The notes below the pieces were generated by a model. That model was given only the letters and a program-made list of their open reading frames with translations, was not told where the DNA came from and searched no databases. Shown one piece after another: positions 1 to 6,417 of a stretch of 7,724 nucleotides of DNA. Each line of letters starts with the position of its first letter. Within the stretch, counting starts at the first letter, position 1. The position numbers and the translations under genes were made by a program. The stretch comes from JAABVY01 sp964496505. GTDB taxonomy: Bacteria > Zixibacteria > MSB-5A5 > JAABVY01. The stretch lies in assembly GCA_964496505.1 (NCBI GenBank), contig CAZBZV010000101.1, forward strand, positions 1 to 7,724, read 5' to 3'.

Positions 1-52
1 AAGTGTTACCCATGTGATCGGTCTTTTCTGTTACCTATGTCTTGTTCGTACA
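1..52. mobile_element. Terminal end of an insertion sequence (partial, enters from the left)
   Basis: A 12-base motif occurs twice in direct orientation 25 bases apart: TGTTACCCATGT at 4-15 and TGTTACCTATGT at 29-40. Read on the minus strand, the element would begin with TGTACG at about 52-47. Regularly spaced repeats inside an element end are typical of multiple transposase binding sites, as in IS21-like and some other DDE-transposase elements. The boundary near 51/52 is inferred from where the adjacent membrane-protein gene stops looking like a protein. The transposase gene, the other end and any target duplication lie outside the window, so the IS family cannot be assigned. Confidence 0.6.
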
Positions 53-276
53 ATTGCTACTTCCCACCATCCAAGAAGAGGGACAAAAATATCAGGTGGT
101 ATCCATGACACAGTACTCCTGACCAAATTCTCGGCTGGACTTATTCCAAGCGGTTTTAAAAGCCCAAACCAAATAAAGATGATTGCCAGTGAGTAACGAA
201 TTATTGTCAGGCCATTGCGCTGCATCCAGCCCGCTATTATAGGATCGATCCTTCTGTATATGTCCATAATTTTCAT
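31..276 (-). pseudogene. DoxX/DUF417-like small membrane protein, 3' end lost to an insertion element
   Basis: The start ATG at 276-274 follows GGAGGG (286-281); a second in-frame ATG at 267 is also possible. About 75 native residues remain. They hold a polar N-terminus, a hydrophobic helix with RYSLAIIFIWFGLLKPLG (residues 27-44), and the start of a second hydrophobic segment with PLLGWWEVAI (66-75). This resembles DoxX-like or DUF417 four-helix membrane proteins, where such a WEVAI segment normally continues with glycine and leucine into the next helix. Here it switches to VRTRHR and a stop (33-31) that lies inside the first TGTTACC-type repeat of the insertion element. The protein is therefore cut to about half or less of family length and is probably non-functional. 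Subfamily and role are unknown. The gene is divergent from adaA. Confidence 0.65.
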
Positions 277-425
277 ATTACCCTCCTTACCTGACTGCAT
301 CGATGTCCTTTTTTCTGAGAACAAGACAAATCTGAGAAAGTGGCACCTTTAAAAAATATTTAAAAATAAATTTACTTGCCCGAATTTCGGTAGACACATA
401 ACGATTCTAGGTTTAATTTGAAGAC
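277..425. promoter_or_regulatory. Divergent intergenic region upstream of adaA and the broken membrane-protein gene
   Basis: This 149-base spacer must carry promoters for both directions. It is AT-rich around 345-375 and contains a small dyad, CCGAA-T-TTCGG, at 380-390, about 36 bases before the adaA start. I do not see a convincing -35/-10 pair in either direction. The dyad could be an operator or chance. Ada proteins often control their own promoter, so this is the place to look for the site, but no E. coli-type Ada box is obvious. Confidence 0.3.
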
Positions 426-968
426 ATGATGAAACTCGGTTATGATGAAATGTTCGAGGCGATGGCCTCCAATGATTCTGATTATGACGGACGGTTTTAT
501 GTGGGCGTGCATTCCACCGGAATCTACTGCCTGCCTTCCTGCAAAGCAAAGCGGCCCAGGCCCGAGAATATTGTATTTTATGACAGCAGGGAGGAGGCGA
601 TTGCCGCCGGTTTGAGGGGATGTAAACGCTGCCGGTCGGAAACATTTCCCGATGTGCTCCCCTCATGGCTTCATGATGTCCTGAAATACATGCGGGAGAA
701 TTTTAACGAAAAGCTCAATGAGGATCGGCTTATTAAAATGGCCGGCGTCAATATATCGACCGTAAGAAGATACTTCAGGAATCATCTCGGAACAACGCCA
801 TTGGCGTTTCATCGCAGGCAGCGCCTGCATTATGCCAGAAGGCTTCTCGAAAGCGGGACTGATTATCTGAATGCCGCCTATGAATGCGGATACAATTCGA
901 TCAGCGGTTTTCGCGAGGCATTTACACGTCAATTCGGTAAACCGCCGGGGAGTTATTATGCCAGGTGA
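426..968 (+). CDS. adaA: AdaA: methylphosphotriester-DNA methyltransferase and AraC-type activator
   Basis: This is the N-terminal half of the adaptive response protein as a free-standing 180-residue polypeptide, as in Bacillus AdaA. Residues about 6-72 are the Ada zinc domain, with four cysteines C35-x3-C39 and C66-x2-C69 in the family frame YCLPSCKAK and GCKRC. C35 corresponds to the cysteine (Cys38 in E. coli Ada) that takes a methyl group from DNA phosphotriesters and so turns the protein into an activator. Residues about 80-180 are an AraC/XylS double helix-turn-helix, with RRYF in the first and a GYNSISGFREAF segment in the second, typical of Ada. Start: adjacent ATGs at 426 and 429, with only a weak GAAG upstream; the zinc domain begins at once, so a later start is unlikely. 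It overlaps ogt by 11 bases, implying coupled synthesis of sensor and repair enzyme. Confidence 0.93.
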   Translation: MMKLGYDEMFEAMASNDSDYDGRFYVGVHSTGIYCLPSCKAKRPRPENIVFYDSREEAIAAGLRGCKRCRSETFPDVLPSWLHDVLKYMRENFNEKLNEDRLIKMAGVNISTVRRYFRNHLGTTPLAFHRRQRLHYARRLLESGTDYLNAAYECGYNSISGFREAFTRQFGKPPGSYYAR

Positions 969-1521
969 GGGAATTGTGGTGCGGGAAATCCAGAGCCCGC
1001 TTGGAAATATGATTGCGGGAACTACACAAAAAGGCATTTGCTTTCTTGAATGGTGCAGTGGTAGTGCGGAAGGCACAATCGATAAGATAGAAAAGACATT
1101 CGCAATTTCCGCTTTGGAAGGAACTCATAGATTTCTCGACCAGCTCGATGCTGAGCTTGAAGAATATTTCGGGGGTAAGAGAAAGGAATTTCAGGTTCCG
1201 ATCGATATCAGTGGAACTGATTTTAGAATTGCGGTATGGAAGCAGCTTCAAAGGATTCCATACGGTGAGACTACCTCGTATGGTCAGCTTGCCACTCTGC
1301 TTAAAAAGCCCTCGGCTTCTCGTGCAGTGGGAGCGGCCTGCGGATCAAATCGGGTGAGCATCGTGATACCCTGCCACAGAGTTCTGGGCGCTGATGGTGG
1401 TCTTCATGGCTATGGCGGCGAACTATGGCGCAAAAAATATCTGCTCGAGCTGGAACAGGGTCTTAATCCTGAAATTACTGCAGAAGATTTGAAACCGGAT
1501 CAGGAAATTCTGCCGCTTTAA
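958..1521 (+). CDS. ogt: Methylated-DNA--[protein]-cysteine S-methyltransferase (Ogt/AdaB)
   Basis: This suicide enzyme repairs O6-methylguanine (and O4-methylthymine) by moving the methyl group to its own cysteine. The 187-residue protein has a degenerate N-terminal domain (about 1-85) and the DNA-binding/active-site domain (about 88-168). The motif IPCHRV puts the acceptor at C139. R122 (SRAVG) and Y108 lie 17 and 31 residues before it, the same spacing as Arg128 and Tyr114 to Cys145 in human AGT. The ATG at 958 is chosen because GGGGAG (947-952) sits 5 bases upstream; the open frame continues back to 871 but that part is shadow coding inside adaA. It overlaps the adaA 3' end (stop 966-968), so translation is probably coupled. 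The last about 18 residues are an acidic tail beyond the conserved fold. Its stop codon overlaps the stop of the convergent SH3 gene. Confidence 0.94.
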   Translation: MPGEGIVVREIQSPLGNMIAGTTQKGICFLEWCSGSAEGTIDKIEKTFAISALEGTHRFLDQLDAELEEYFGGKRKEFQVPIDISGTDFRIAVWKQLQRIPYGETTSYGQLATLLKKPSASRAVGAACGSNRVSIVIPCHRVLGADGGLHGYGGELWRKKYLLELEQGLNPEITAEDLKPDQEILPL

Positions 1522-1859
1522 TCGACTATTTCAACACATTCGGAGGGCACCCATCCCAGGTGACCGTTCGAATCCTCGCACCAGAACCAATCGGCCTCCC
1601 CCTTGATTAGCTTCAATTCATCACCAGCCTCGACAGTCAATTCATTGGCATTATAATCGGCAGCGGCCCTCGCGGAATTGCCGTCTATATCCAGATATGA
1701 TGACGGCACCCAGCCAACCTTGCCGTTATTATCGATACACCAGGTCCATCCCGGCCATTCGCTTTCCTTCTGTTCGATTTTGAGCATCTGTCCGGCTGTT
1801 ATGATAAGCGGATCGGGATATGCTGACTTATAGTTCTTGATGACCTTTGCTTTGTTCAT
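1518..1859 (-). CDS. Small cytoplasmic protein of two tandem bacterial SH3 domains
   Basis: The 113 residues are almost entirely two SH3-like repeats. Repeat 1 (about 4-58) runs from VIKNYKSAYPDPL through WPGWTWC to GKVGWVPSSYLDI. Repeat 2 (about 63-112) runs from AAADYNANELTVEAGDELKL through DWFWCED to GHLGWVPSECVEI. Both keep the ALYDY-like start, the tryptophan cluster (W35, W38, W40; W90, W92) and the GWVP element that form the peptide-binding groove of eukaryotic-type SH3 domains. No signal peptide or membrane segment is present, unlike cell-wall SH3b proteins, so it should act in the cytoplasm. Two-SH3 proteins of this size are known from other bacteria but I know of no assigned function. 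The ATG at 1859 is 4 bases after the stop of the Rid gene and has only a weak AGGA upstream, so it probably depends on coupling within the operon. It is the last operon gene. Confidence 0.85.
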   Translation of the reverse strand: MNKAKVIKNYKSAYPDPLIITAGQMLKIEQKESEWPGWTWCIDNNGKVGWVPSSYLDIDGNSARAAADYNANELTVEAGDELKLIKGEADWFWCEDSNGHLGWVPSECVEIVD

Positions 1860-1863
1860 AAGA

Positions 1864-2253
1864 TCAATCCTGTACTATGCAGTCGGCTTCGATTTCAACA
1901 TACCAGTCGGAGCGCACAAAGCGGTGGACCTCGATCAATGTGCTGGCAGGCCGGATTTCGGAGAAGAACTCGCCGTGGGCTTCGGCAACCTCCTCCCATT
2001 TAGCCATGCCTGCGATGTACATCCGTGTCCGCACAACATCCTCGAGCTTGCCGCCCGCATCCTCGATCGCTTTCTTGATAATTTCGAAACATCGCATAGC
2101 CTGGCCGCGAGCATCACCGGGGGAATGAGTACTGCCATCCTCGGCAACAGGCCCGGTACCGGATACGGAAATAATGTTTCCTACTCTCACCGCTCGTGAA
2201 AAGCCGATCGATTTTTCATAGGGCGATCCGGAAGATATATTTTTGCGCTCCAT
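1864..2253 (-). CDS. Rid-family (YjgF/YER057c/UK114) protein without the catalytic arginine
   Basis: The 129-residue length and sequence fit the Rid/YjgF fold, which forms homotrimers with ligand sites between subunits. Visible family elements are SRAVRVGNIISVSGTGP (about 19-35), EDVVRTRMYIAGMAKWEEV (71-89), and the C-terminal IRPASTLIEV...YVEIEADCIV (100-127). In archetypal RidA an arginine (Arg105 in E. coli) in the PARSxVEV segment binds the carboxylate of 2-aminoacrylate imines. Aligned by eye on EV, this position is S104 here, so imine deaminase activity is doubtful and it belongs with the arginine-less Rid groups of unknown function. The ATG at 2253 is chosen because AAGGAGG (2266-2260) sits 6 bases upstream; the open frame extends to 2415, but that part overlaps rsmE and lacks family similarity. 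It sits 23 bases after rsmE in the same operon. Confidence 0.9.
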   Translation of the reverse strand: MERKNISSGSPYEKSIGFSRAVRVGNIISVSGTGPVAEDGSTHSPGDARGQAMRCFEIIKKAIEDAGGKLEDVVRTRMYIAGMAKWEEVAEAHGEFFSEIRPASTLIEVHRFVRSDWYVEIEADCIVQD

Positions 2254-2276
2254 CAATTTCCTCCTTTTATACTCTA

Positions 2277-3035
2277 TCATTTTTTTCCAATGCGTATCAT
2301 CTCGATCTGTGACAGGGCGGCAGTAACGGCGTGCTCCACTCTTAAAATCCAGCGTCCCAGTGTGCACATCTTGAACCCATGCGTTTGCATCATCTCTGTC
2401 TCGAACGGCACCCATCCACCCTCCGGACCGATTGCAAGCAGAATTCTCGCCGCACCGCCATCATAGAATCGATCTATGGTCTTTTCGGACAGGGGATCGG
2501 GGAAGACCCTGAGAGCTTCAGACTTCTCATCTATTTCAAGGGATGGAAGGGTGTCCTCGAAAAACGGCTTGAACCTTTGATGGATTGTGACATCCGGCAG
2601 ACGAGTATGTTTGCCCTGGCTCAATCCTTCGATCAGAAAGGGAGTGTAATTTTCGGGTTCAAGCAGAGGGGAATGATAGTAGCTTTTTTCGACTCGATTG
2701 GCACGAATCAAGTAGAGCTTGCGTACAGCCATCATTCCGCATGTAAGCAAAACTTTTTTCAAGGTCTGCGGACGGGGCAAAGCGCAGATCAGGTCGATTT
2801 GGGGTGTTAGATTATTAAAATTTGCTTTTTCTATTCTCTCGATCTTCAGGCAGACTCTTTCCGAATCGATTCTGGTTATTTTTCCCCGGCCTTGCCCGCC
2901 GTTTAATATGCCGATTTCAACTTGATCGCCCTCTGAAAGCTTGAGAATACTGCGGATGTGCTCGGCGCGGTGGTCGTTAAAGCAGAAATGATGCTCGTTA
3001 ATTTTATCTTTATCTGTGAGTACGATCAGGTTCAT
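2277..3035 (-). CDS. rsmE: 16S rRNA (uracil-1498-N3)-methyltransferase RsmE
   Basis: This SPOUT-class enzyme uses S-adenosylmethionine to methylate N3 of U1498 (E. coli numbering) in 16S rRNA of the small subunit. From the ATG at 3035 it has 252 residues, the usual family size. It has an N-terminal PUA-like RNA-binding domain (about 1-72, with DHRAEHIRSILKL) and a trefoil-knot SPOUT domain. The knot motifs are IGPEGGW near 203-209 and LGRWILRVEHAV near 226-237, the latter a variant of the common LGxRILRxETA. RVEKSYYHSPLLEPE is characteristic of one RsmE subfamily. Homologues of this type begin with MNLI, which supports 3035. A TTG at 3071, directly after the upstream stop, would add 12 residues. 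Neither start has a clear Shine-Dalgarno sequence, so translation is probably coupled to the flavoprotein gene 36 bases upstream. Confidence 0.93.
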   Translation of the reverse strand: MNLIVLTDKDKINEHHFCFNDHRAEHIRSILKLSEGDQVEIGILNGGQGRGKITRIDSERVCLKIERIEKANFNNLTPQIDLICALPRPQTLKKVLLTCGMMAVRKLYLIRANRVEKSYYHSPLLEPENYTPFLIEGLSQGKHTRLPDVTIHQRFKPFFEDTLPSLEIDEKSEALRVFPDPLSEKTIDRFYDGGAARILLAIGPEGGWVPFETEMMQTHGFKMCTLGRWILRVEHAVTAALSQIEMIRIGKK

Positions 3036-3071
3036 GGGTTGAAATAAGCTTAAAGATTGTGTCTGTGTCAA

Positions 3072-4325
3072 TCACGAATTGTCGCCGGTTTCGGCTGCCG
3101 ATCTTCCGGCCAGCCATCCGGTTGAAAATGCTTCCTGCAAATTATAGCCGCCGGTATCACCATCGAGGTCCAGCACCTCGCCCGCAAAATACAGACCTTT
3201 GACCAGAGTGGACTCCATTGTGCGCGGATTGACCTCTTTTAGACTGACTCCGCCCGCGGTGATTATGGCCTCATTATACGAGCCATGCCCGCTAATTTGC
3301 AGACGAAAATCCTTGAGCCAGACCCGCAGGCGTTTGCGTTCCTCAGATGATATCTGGTGGGCGCTTTTATCGGGCGGAATCTGCACCGCTTCCATGCAGG
3401 TCGGAATCAATTGCATCGGCAGAAGCTCCTTGAGCAGATTGTTGAAATGCATCTTGCCATGCTGATCGAAGTCCCTCAATAAGCGCGCGTCAAGCTTATT
3501 ATGATCGAGCGCAGGTTTCAGGTCTATCGACAATTCAACCTCTTTGCCCTCGTCCAGAGCATCAACAGCAAACCGGCTCAATGTCAGAATAATCGGGCCG
3601 TCCAGACCGTAATCGGTAAACTCCATCTCGCCGAATTCCTCAGTCTTTTTTTCGCCGTTGATATACAGGGCAGCTTTGACATTTTTCAGCCGCAAGCCGA
3701 CCAGGTGGTTAGGTATATTCTCCTCGATTGTAAGGGGCATCAATGAGGGGCGGGTACGGATTAGAGTATGTCCAACCGATTTCGCCAGAATGTAACCGTC
3801 TCCGGTTGATCCGGTCAGGGGATAGGAGAGCCCTCCGGTGGCAATAATTACTGCCTCGGCTTCAATGGCTCTCTTAGAATCGGTCACAATACCGGTAACA
3901 CGACCGGCGTTTGTGATCAGCTTATTTACTCTGGTTTCGGGATGTAATCTTACATTTAGTTGACCAATCCATCGCATGAATGCATCCACAACATCCTGTG
4001 CCTTATCACTCTCGGGAAAGACTCTTCCGCCTCGTTCGATTTTGATGTCAAGGCCGATGTCGTTAAAGAAATCGAGAAGATCGGCCGAGAAGAATCGTGC
4101 GAATGCCTGGCGCAGGAATTTGCCGTTTCTGCCAAAATGTTTGATGAACTCCGAGACTTCGGCAATGTTAGTCAGGTTGCATCTGCCCTTACCGGTAATC
4201 CTGAGCTTGCGCCCGGGCATCTTCTTTTTTTCCAGAAGCATAACATCAGCGCCGCAAAGCGCCGCCTGTCCGGCCGCCATAAGGCCGGATGCTCCAGCTC
4301 CGATTACAATTACTCGTTTTGAGAT
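3072..4325 (-). CDS. HI0933/YhiN-family FAD-binding flavoprotein, apparent non-AUG start
   Basis: This is an NAD(P)/FAD-dependent oxidoreductase-like protein of the HI0933 family (often named aminoacetone oxidase family or BaiN-like). The physiological substrate is unsettled. Family marks are the N-terminal dinucleotide-binding VIVIGAGASGLMAAG (residues 5-19 when counted from 4325), the hallmark GRKLRITGKGRCNLTN (38-53), and the C-terminal FAD-contacting block GLYFAGEVLDLDGDTGGYNL (377-396). Length is 417 residues, normal for the family. The first ATG (4280) falls after the GAGASG loop and would destroy FAD binding. No ATG, GTG or TTG occurs in frame between it and the TAA at 4337-4335. A strong AAGGAG (4336-4331) precedes ATT (4328) and ATC (4325), so one of these is the likely start; ATC has the better spacing (5 bases). 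It is first gene of the operon. Confidence 0.88.
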   Translation of the reverse strand: MSKRVIVIGAGASGLMAAGQAALCGADVMLLEKKKMPGRKLRITGKGRCNLTNIAEVSEFIKHFGRNGKFLRQAFARFFSADLLDFFNDIGLDIKIERGGRVFPESDKAQDVVDAFMRWIGQLNVRLHPETRVNKLITNAGRVTGIVTDSKRAIEAEAVIIATGGLSYPLTGSTGDGYILAKSVGHTLIRTRPSLMPLTIEENIPNHLVGLRLKNVKAALYINGEKKTEEFGEMEFTDYGLDGPIILTLSRFAVDALDEGKEVELSIDLKPALDHNKLDARLLRDFDQHGKMHFNNLLKELLPMQLIPTCMEAVQIPPDKSAHQISSEERKRLRVWLKDFRLQISGHGSYNEAIITAGGVSLKEVNPRTMESTLVKGLYFAGEVLDLDGDTGGYNLQEAFSTGWLAGRSAAETGDNS

Positions 4326-4330
4326 AATTT

Positions 4331-4336
4331 CTCCTT
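4331..4336 (-). promoter_or_regulatory. Ribosome binding site that decides the non-AUG start of the flavoprotein gene
   Basis: AAGGAG on the minus strand is 5 bases from ATC (4325-4323) and 2 bases from ATT (4328-4326). It lies at the right distance to start translation before the GAGASG nucleotide-binding loop. It is about 50 bases too far upstream to serve the ATG at 4280. Confidence 0.65.
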
Positions 4337-4359
4337 ATCGTATTTCAACAAACTCTGGC

Positions 4360-4389
4360 ACAATAAGCCTGTTTATATCTGAAAGTCAA
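4360..4389 (-). promoter_or_regulatory. Putative sigma70-type promoter of the flavoprotein-rsmE-rid-SH3 operon
   Basis: On the minus strand TTGACT (4389-4384) and TATTGT (4365-4360) are separated by 18 bases. They match 5 of 6 and 4 of 6 consensus positions. Transcription would begin near 4353, leaving a leader of about 28 bases that contains the AAGGAG site. It is placed back to back with the promoter for the phosphoesterase gene. Confidence 0.45.
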
Positions 4390-4437
4390 CCGGTATGAGA
4401 AGCTATTCACTGGAAATCAAAATAAAACAATAAAATA

Positions 4438-4467
4438 TTGAAAGAATCGTGGGTATTTGTGTATATT
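4438..4467 (+). promoter_or_regulatory. Sigma70-type promoter of the secreted phosphoesterase gene
   Basis: TTGAAA (4438-4443) and TATATT (4462-4467) are separated by 18 bases, each matching 5 of 6 consensus positions. A start near 4474 would give a leader of about 28 bases ending in GGAGG (4492-4496), 5 bases before the GTG start at 4502. Confidence 0.6.
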
Positions 4468-4501
4468 CTAAAAAGCAAACAATTCTTCGGGGGAGGAAAC
4501 A

Positions 4502-6268
4502 GTGAAAAGCAGATTATCCAAAAAACTAAGCTTCGGCCTATTTTTATTTATCGCAATATTGGTTTTGCATATGCCCTTGCAGGCAGAAGATGGAGAATTT
4601 AAAACCGTAAGGTTTGCGATTCTGGGTGACCGGACAGGCGGCCATGTCGAGGGGGTTCATGGAGCAATTGTAAAGGAGATAAACCTCCTGCATCCCGATT
4701 TCGTGCTTTCTGTAGGCGATTATATCGAGGGATATGTTGATGATGAGGAGCGCATCAATGCCGAGTGGGATGAGTACTTTGCGATAGCGGATTCGCTTGA
4801 AGCCGACTATTATATGACTCCGGGCAATCATGATATCTGGTCGGATATGTCGGAGGAAATCTACCGGAAAAGGGTGGGAGAACCTTACTATTCGTTTGAC
4901 CGGGATAGAATCCATTTTGTGATGCTCGATCTCAGTCTCTGGAACTTCGGAGAGGAATATCCCCAGAAGCAGTTGGAATGGCTTAAGAGCGATCTTGAGG
5001 CCAATATGGATGCCATGTATATTATGGCCTTTTATCACAAGCCGGACTGGATCGAAAGCCTGACCGATGGCCATTCGAATGCATTTCATGAATTATTCAA
5101 AAAATATGGTGTCGATGCGGTCTTCACCGGCCATTACCATGAATATTTTGTAGAAGAATATGACGGCGTGGTTTACACCGGGATAGGCAGCTCAGGGGCG
5201 GGAATCGGAGATGTAGCTTCTGATTTGGAATATCATTTTATATGGGTGACAGTGGATAATGAAAATGTTCATATCACGCCAATCAAGTCCGCAAGTGTGT
5301 ATCCCTGGGATGAAACACTGGCGATTGATAAGCTGACCCACGATCCCATAAAACATCTTGGGCTGACTTTTCCCGAGCCTATTATTATTGGAAATGATTT
5401 CAGTGTGAGTAATGCCAGGGTTGTAGTTGCACTTCATAATGATCTTACAAGCTTTGATATTTCTGATTCCGTAATCTGGGATGTACCCGAGAATTGGAAA
5501 ATCGAGCCATCGGTTCTTCCGGTTAAGGTGAATGCGGGAGAGGTGAAGACGGTTGAATTTAAGCTTGAAAACACGGAGAAACTATACCCTCTGCCGACAG
5601 CATCATTTGAGTTCACCTATAAAGAGGGGAAAACCGTTCCTGCAAAAAAGGATTTATGGGTTGCACGCGAGGCTTTCTGCCAACCCGCCGATTCAAGGCC
5701 GAATATTGACATTGACGGCCGAATTACAGAGAGCTTCTGGAGAGAGCCGGAATCGGTATTCTTTGATCCGGAAGGCGAGAGTATGCAGACCGATCCAACA
5801 AGCTTCTATTTTGCTTACGACCATGACAATTTATACATAGCAGCCAGATGCACCGAGTTGAAGATGGATTCGATGGTTGCCACCGCTTCCGAGCATGACG
5901 GGCCCGTTTACGGCGAGGATTGTATCGGATTCTTTTTCCAGCCCGATCCGGCGGTCGATACTGTTTACCAGATTTATTTCGGAGCATCGGGCGCAGTCTA
6001 TGATTGCAAAATCTGGCGGGGCGAGGATGGCTGGATGGATTATGACAGAAACTGGAATGGCGAGTATGAGTTGGGGATTGCAAAATCGGCGGATTCCTGG
6101 TCGATTGAAGCGCATATTCCGGCAGAACAATTGGGCGCGAAGCTTTCCTCAGGTAAAGACTGGCATCTGAATTTCCGCCGCAAACAGAAGCGACTGGATA
6201 GCTCGGCTGACTGGATGCTGCCGATAGGCGCTGATCCGCAGACATTGGGAGTACTCACTTTCGAGTAA
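4502..6268 (+). CDS. Secreted calcineurin-like metallophosphoesterase with C-terminal CBM9-like domain
   Basis: The 588-residue protein starts with a Sec signal peptide: basic start, hydrophobic core about 9-24, likely cleavage after LQA at 28. Residues about 33-270 are a calcineurin-like metallophosphoesterase with its metal ligands in order: GDR (D43), GDYIEG (D73), GNHD (N109, H110), YHKP (H179) and GHYH (H211, H213). The usual GDxH is GDRT here, so the first-metal histidine is replaced, as in some extracellular subgroups. Residues about 298-385 look like an Ig-like beta-sandwich. Residues 400-588 resemble the CBM9-like fold, from PNIDIDGRITESFW through SFYFAYDHDNLYIAARC to ELGIAKSADSWSIEAHIP. 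The role is probably hydrolysis of an extracellular or periplasmic phosphoester with the tail binding glycan; the substrate is unknown. The GTG start has GGAGG 5 bases upstream. It is monocistronic, with its own promoter and terminator. Confidence 0.87.
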   Translation: MKSRLSKKLSFGLFLFIAILVLHMPLQAEDGEFKTVRFAILGDRTGGHVEGVHGAIVKEINLLHPDFVLSVGDYIEGYVDDEERINAEWDEYFAIADSLEADYYMTPGNHDIWSDMSEEIYRKRVGEPYYSFDRDRIHFVMLDLSLWNFGEEYPQKQLEWLKSDLEANMDAMYIMAFYHKPDWIESLTDGHSNAFHELFKKYGVDAVFTGHYHEYFVEEYDGVVYTGIGSSGAGIGDVASDLEYHFIWVTVDNENVHITPIKSASVYPWDETLAIDKLTHDPIKHLGLTFPEPIIIGNDFSVSNARVVVALHNDLTSFDISDSVIWDVPENWKIEPSVLPVKVNAGEVKTVEFKLENTEKLYPLPTASFEFTYKEGKTVPAKKDLWVAREAFCQPADSRPNIDIDGRITESFWREPESVFFDPEGESMQTDPTSFYFAYDHDNLYIAARCTELKMDSMVATASEHDGPVYGEDCIGFFFQPDPAVDTVYQIYFGASGAVYDCKIWRGEDGWMDYDRNWNGEYELGIAKSADSWSIEAHIPAEQLGAKLSSGKDWHLNFRRKQKRLDSSADWMLPIGADPQTLGVLTFE

Positions 6269-6297
6269 ATCCTCCTACACAAAGTCAGGAAGTTCAG

Positions 6298-6330
6298 CCC
6301 GGCAATTAATACATTGCCGGGTTTTAGTTT
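6298..6330 (+). terminator. Rho-independent terminator of the phosphoesterase gene
   Basis: A perfect 9-base-pair stem, CCCGGCAAT (6298-6306) with ATTGCCGGG (6313-6321), encloses a 6-base loop and is followed by TTTTAGTTT. It begins 30 bases after the stop codon. The run of T is on the plus strand only. Confidence 0.85.
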
Positions 6331-6417
6331 AGCGCATCGCTATTGTCCTCTCCAACAGCATTAAAGGAACTGTCCGAAAACATTTTTGTTAAACAAACGG
6401 GGCAACTACGATTTCAC

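Noticed and set aside
14..196. Plus-strand frame of 60 residues at the left edge
   Set aside because: It lies antisense to the well-formed membrane-protein remnant, spans the element border, and has no ribosome binding site or family resemblance.
871..957. 29-residue N-terminal extension of Ogt
   Set aside because: It is out-of-frame coding of adaA; the GGGGAG-led ATG at 958 gives a normal-length Ogt.
2254..2415. 54-residue N-terminal extension of the Rid protein
   Set aside because: It overlaps the rsmE 3' end in another frame and is basic, low in family similarity; the AAGGAGG-led ATG at 2253 fits family length exactly.
3960..4398. Overlapping plus-strand frames of 120 and 140 residues opposite the flavoprotein
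   Set aside because: The minus strand encodes conserved HI0933 motifs throughout; these frames have no recognisable domains or start signals.
5724..6245. Minus-strand frame of 173 residues inside the phosphoesterase gene
   Set aside because: It is rich in Arg, Ser and Pro, as expected of an antisense shadow of a coding gene, and lies opposite the CBM9-like domain.
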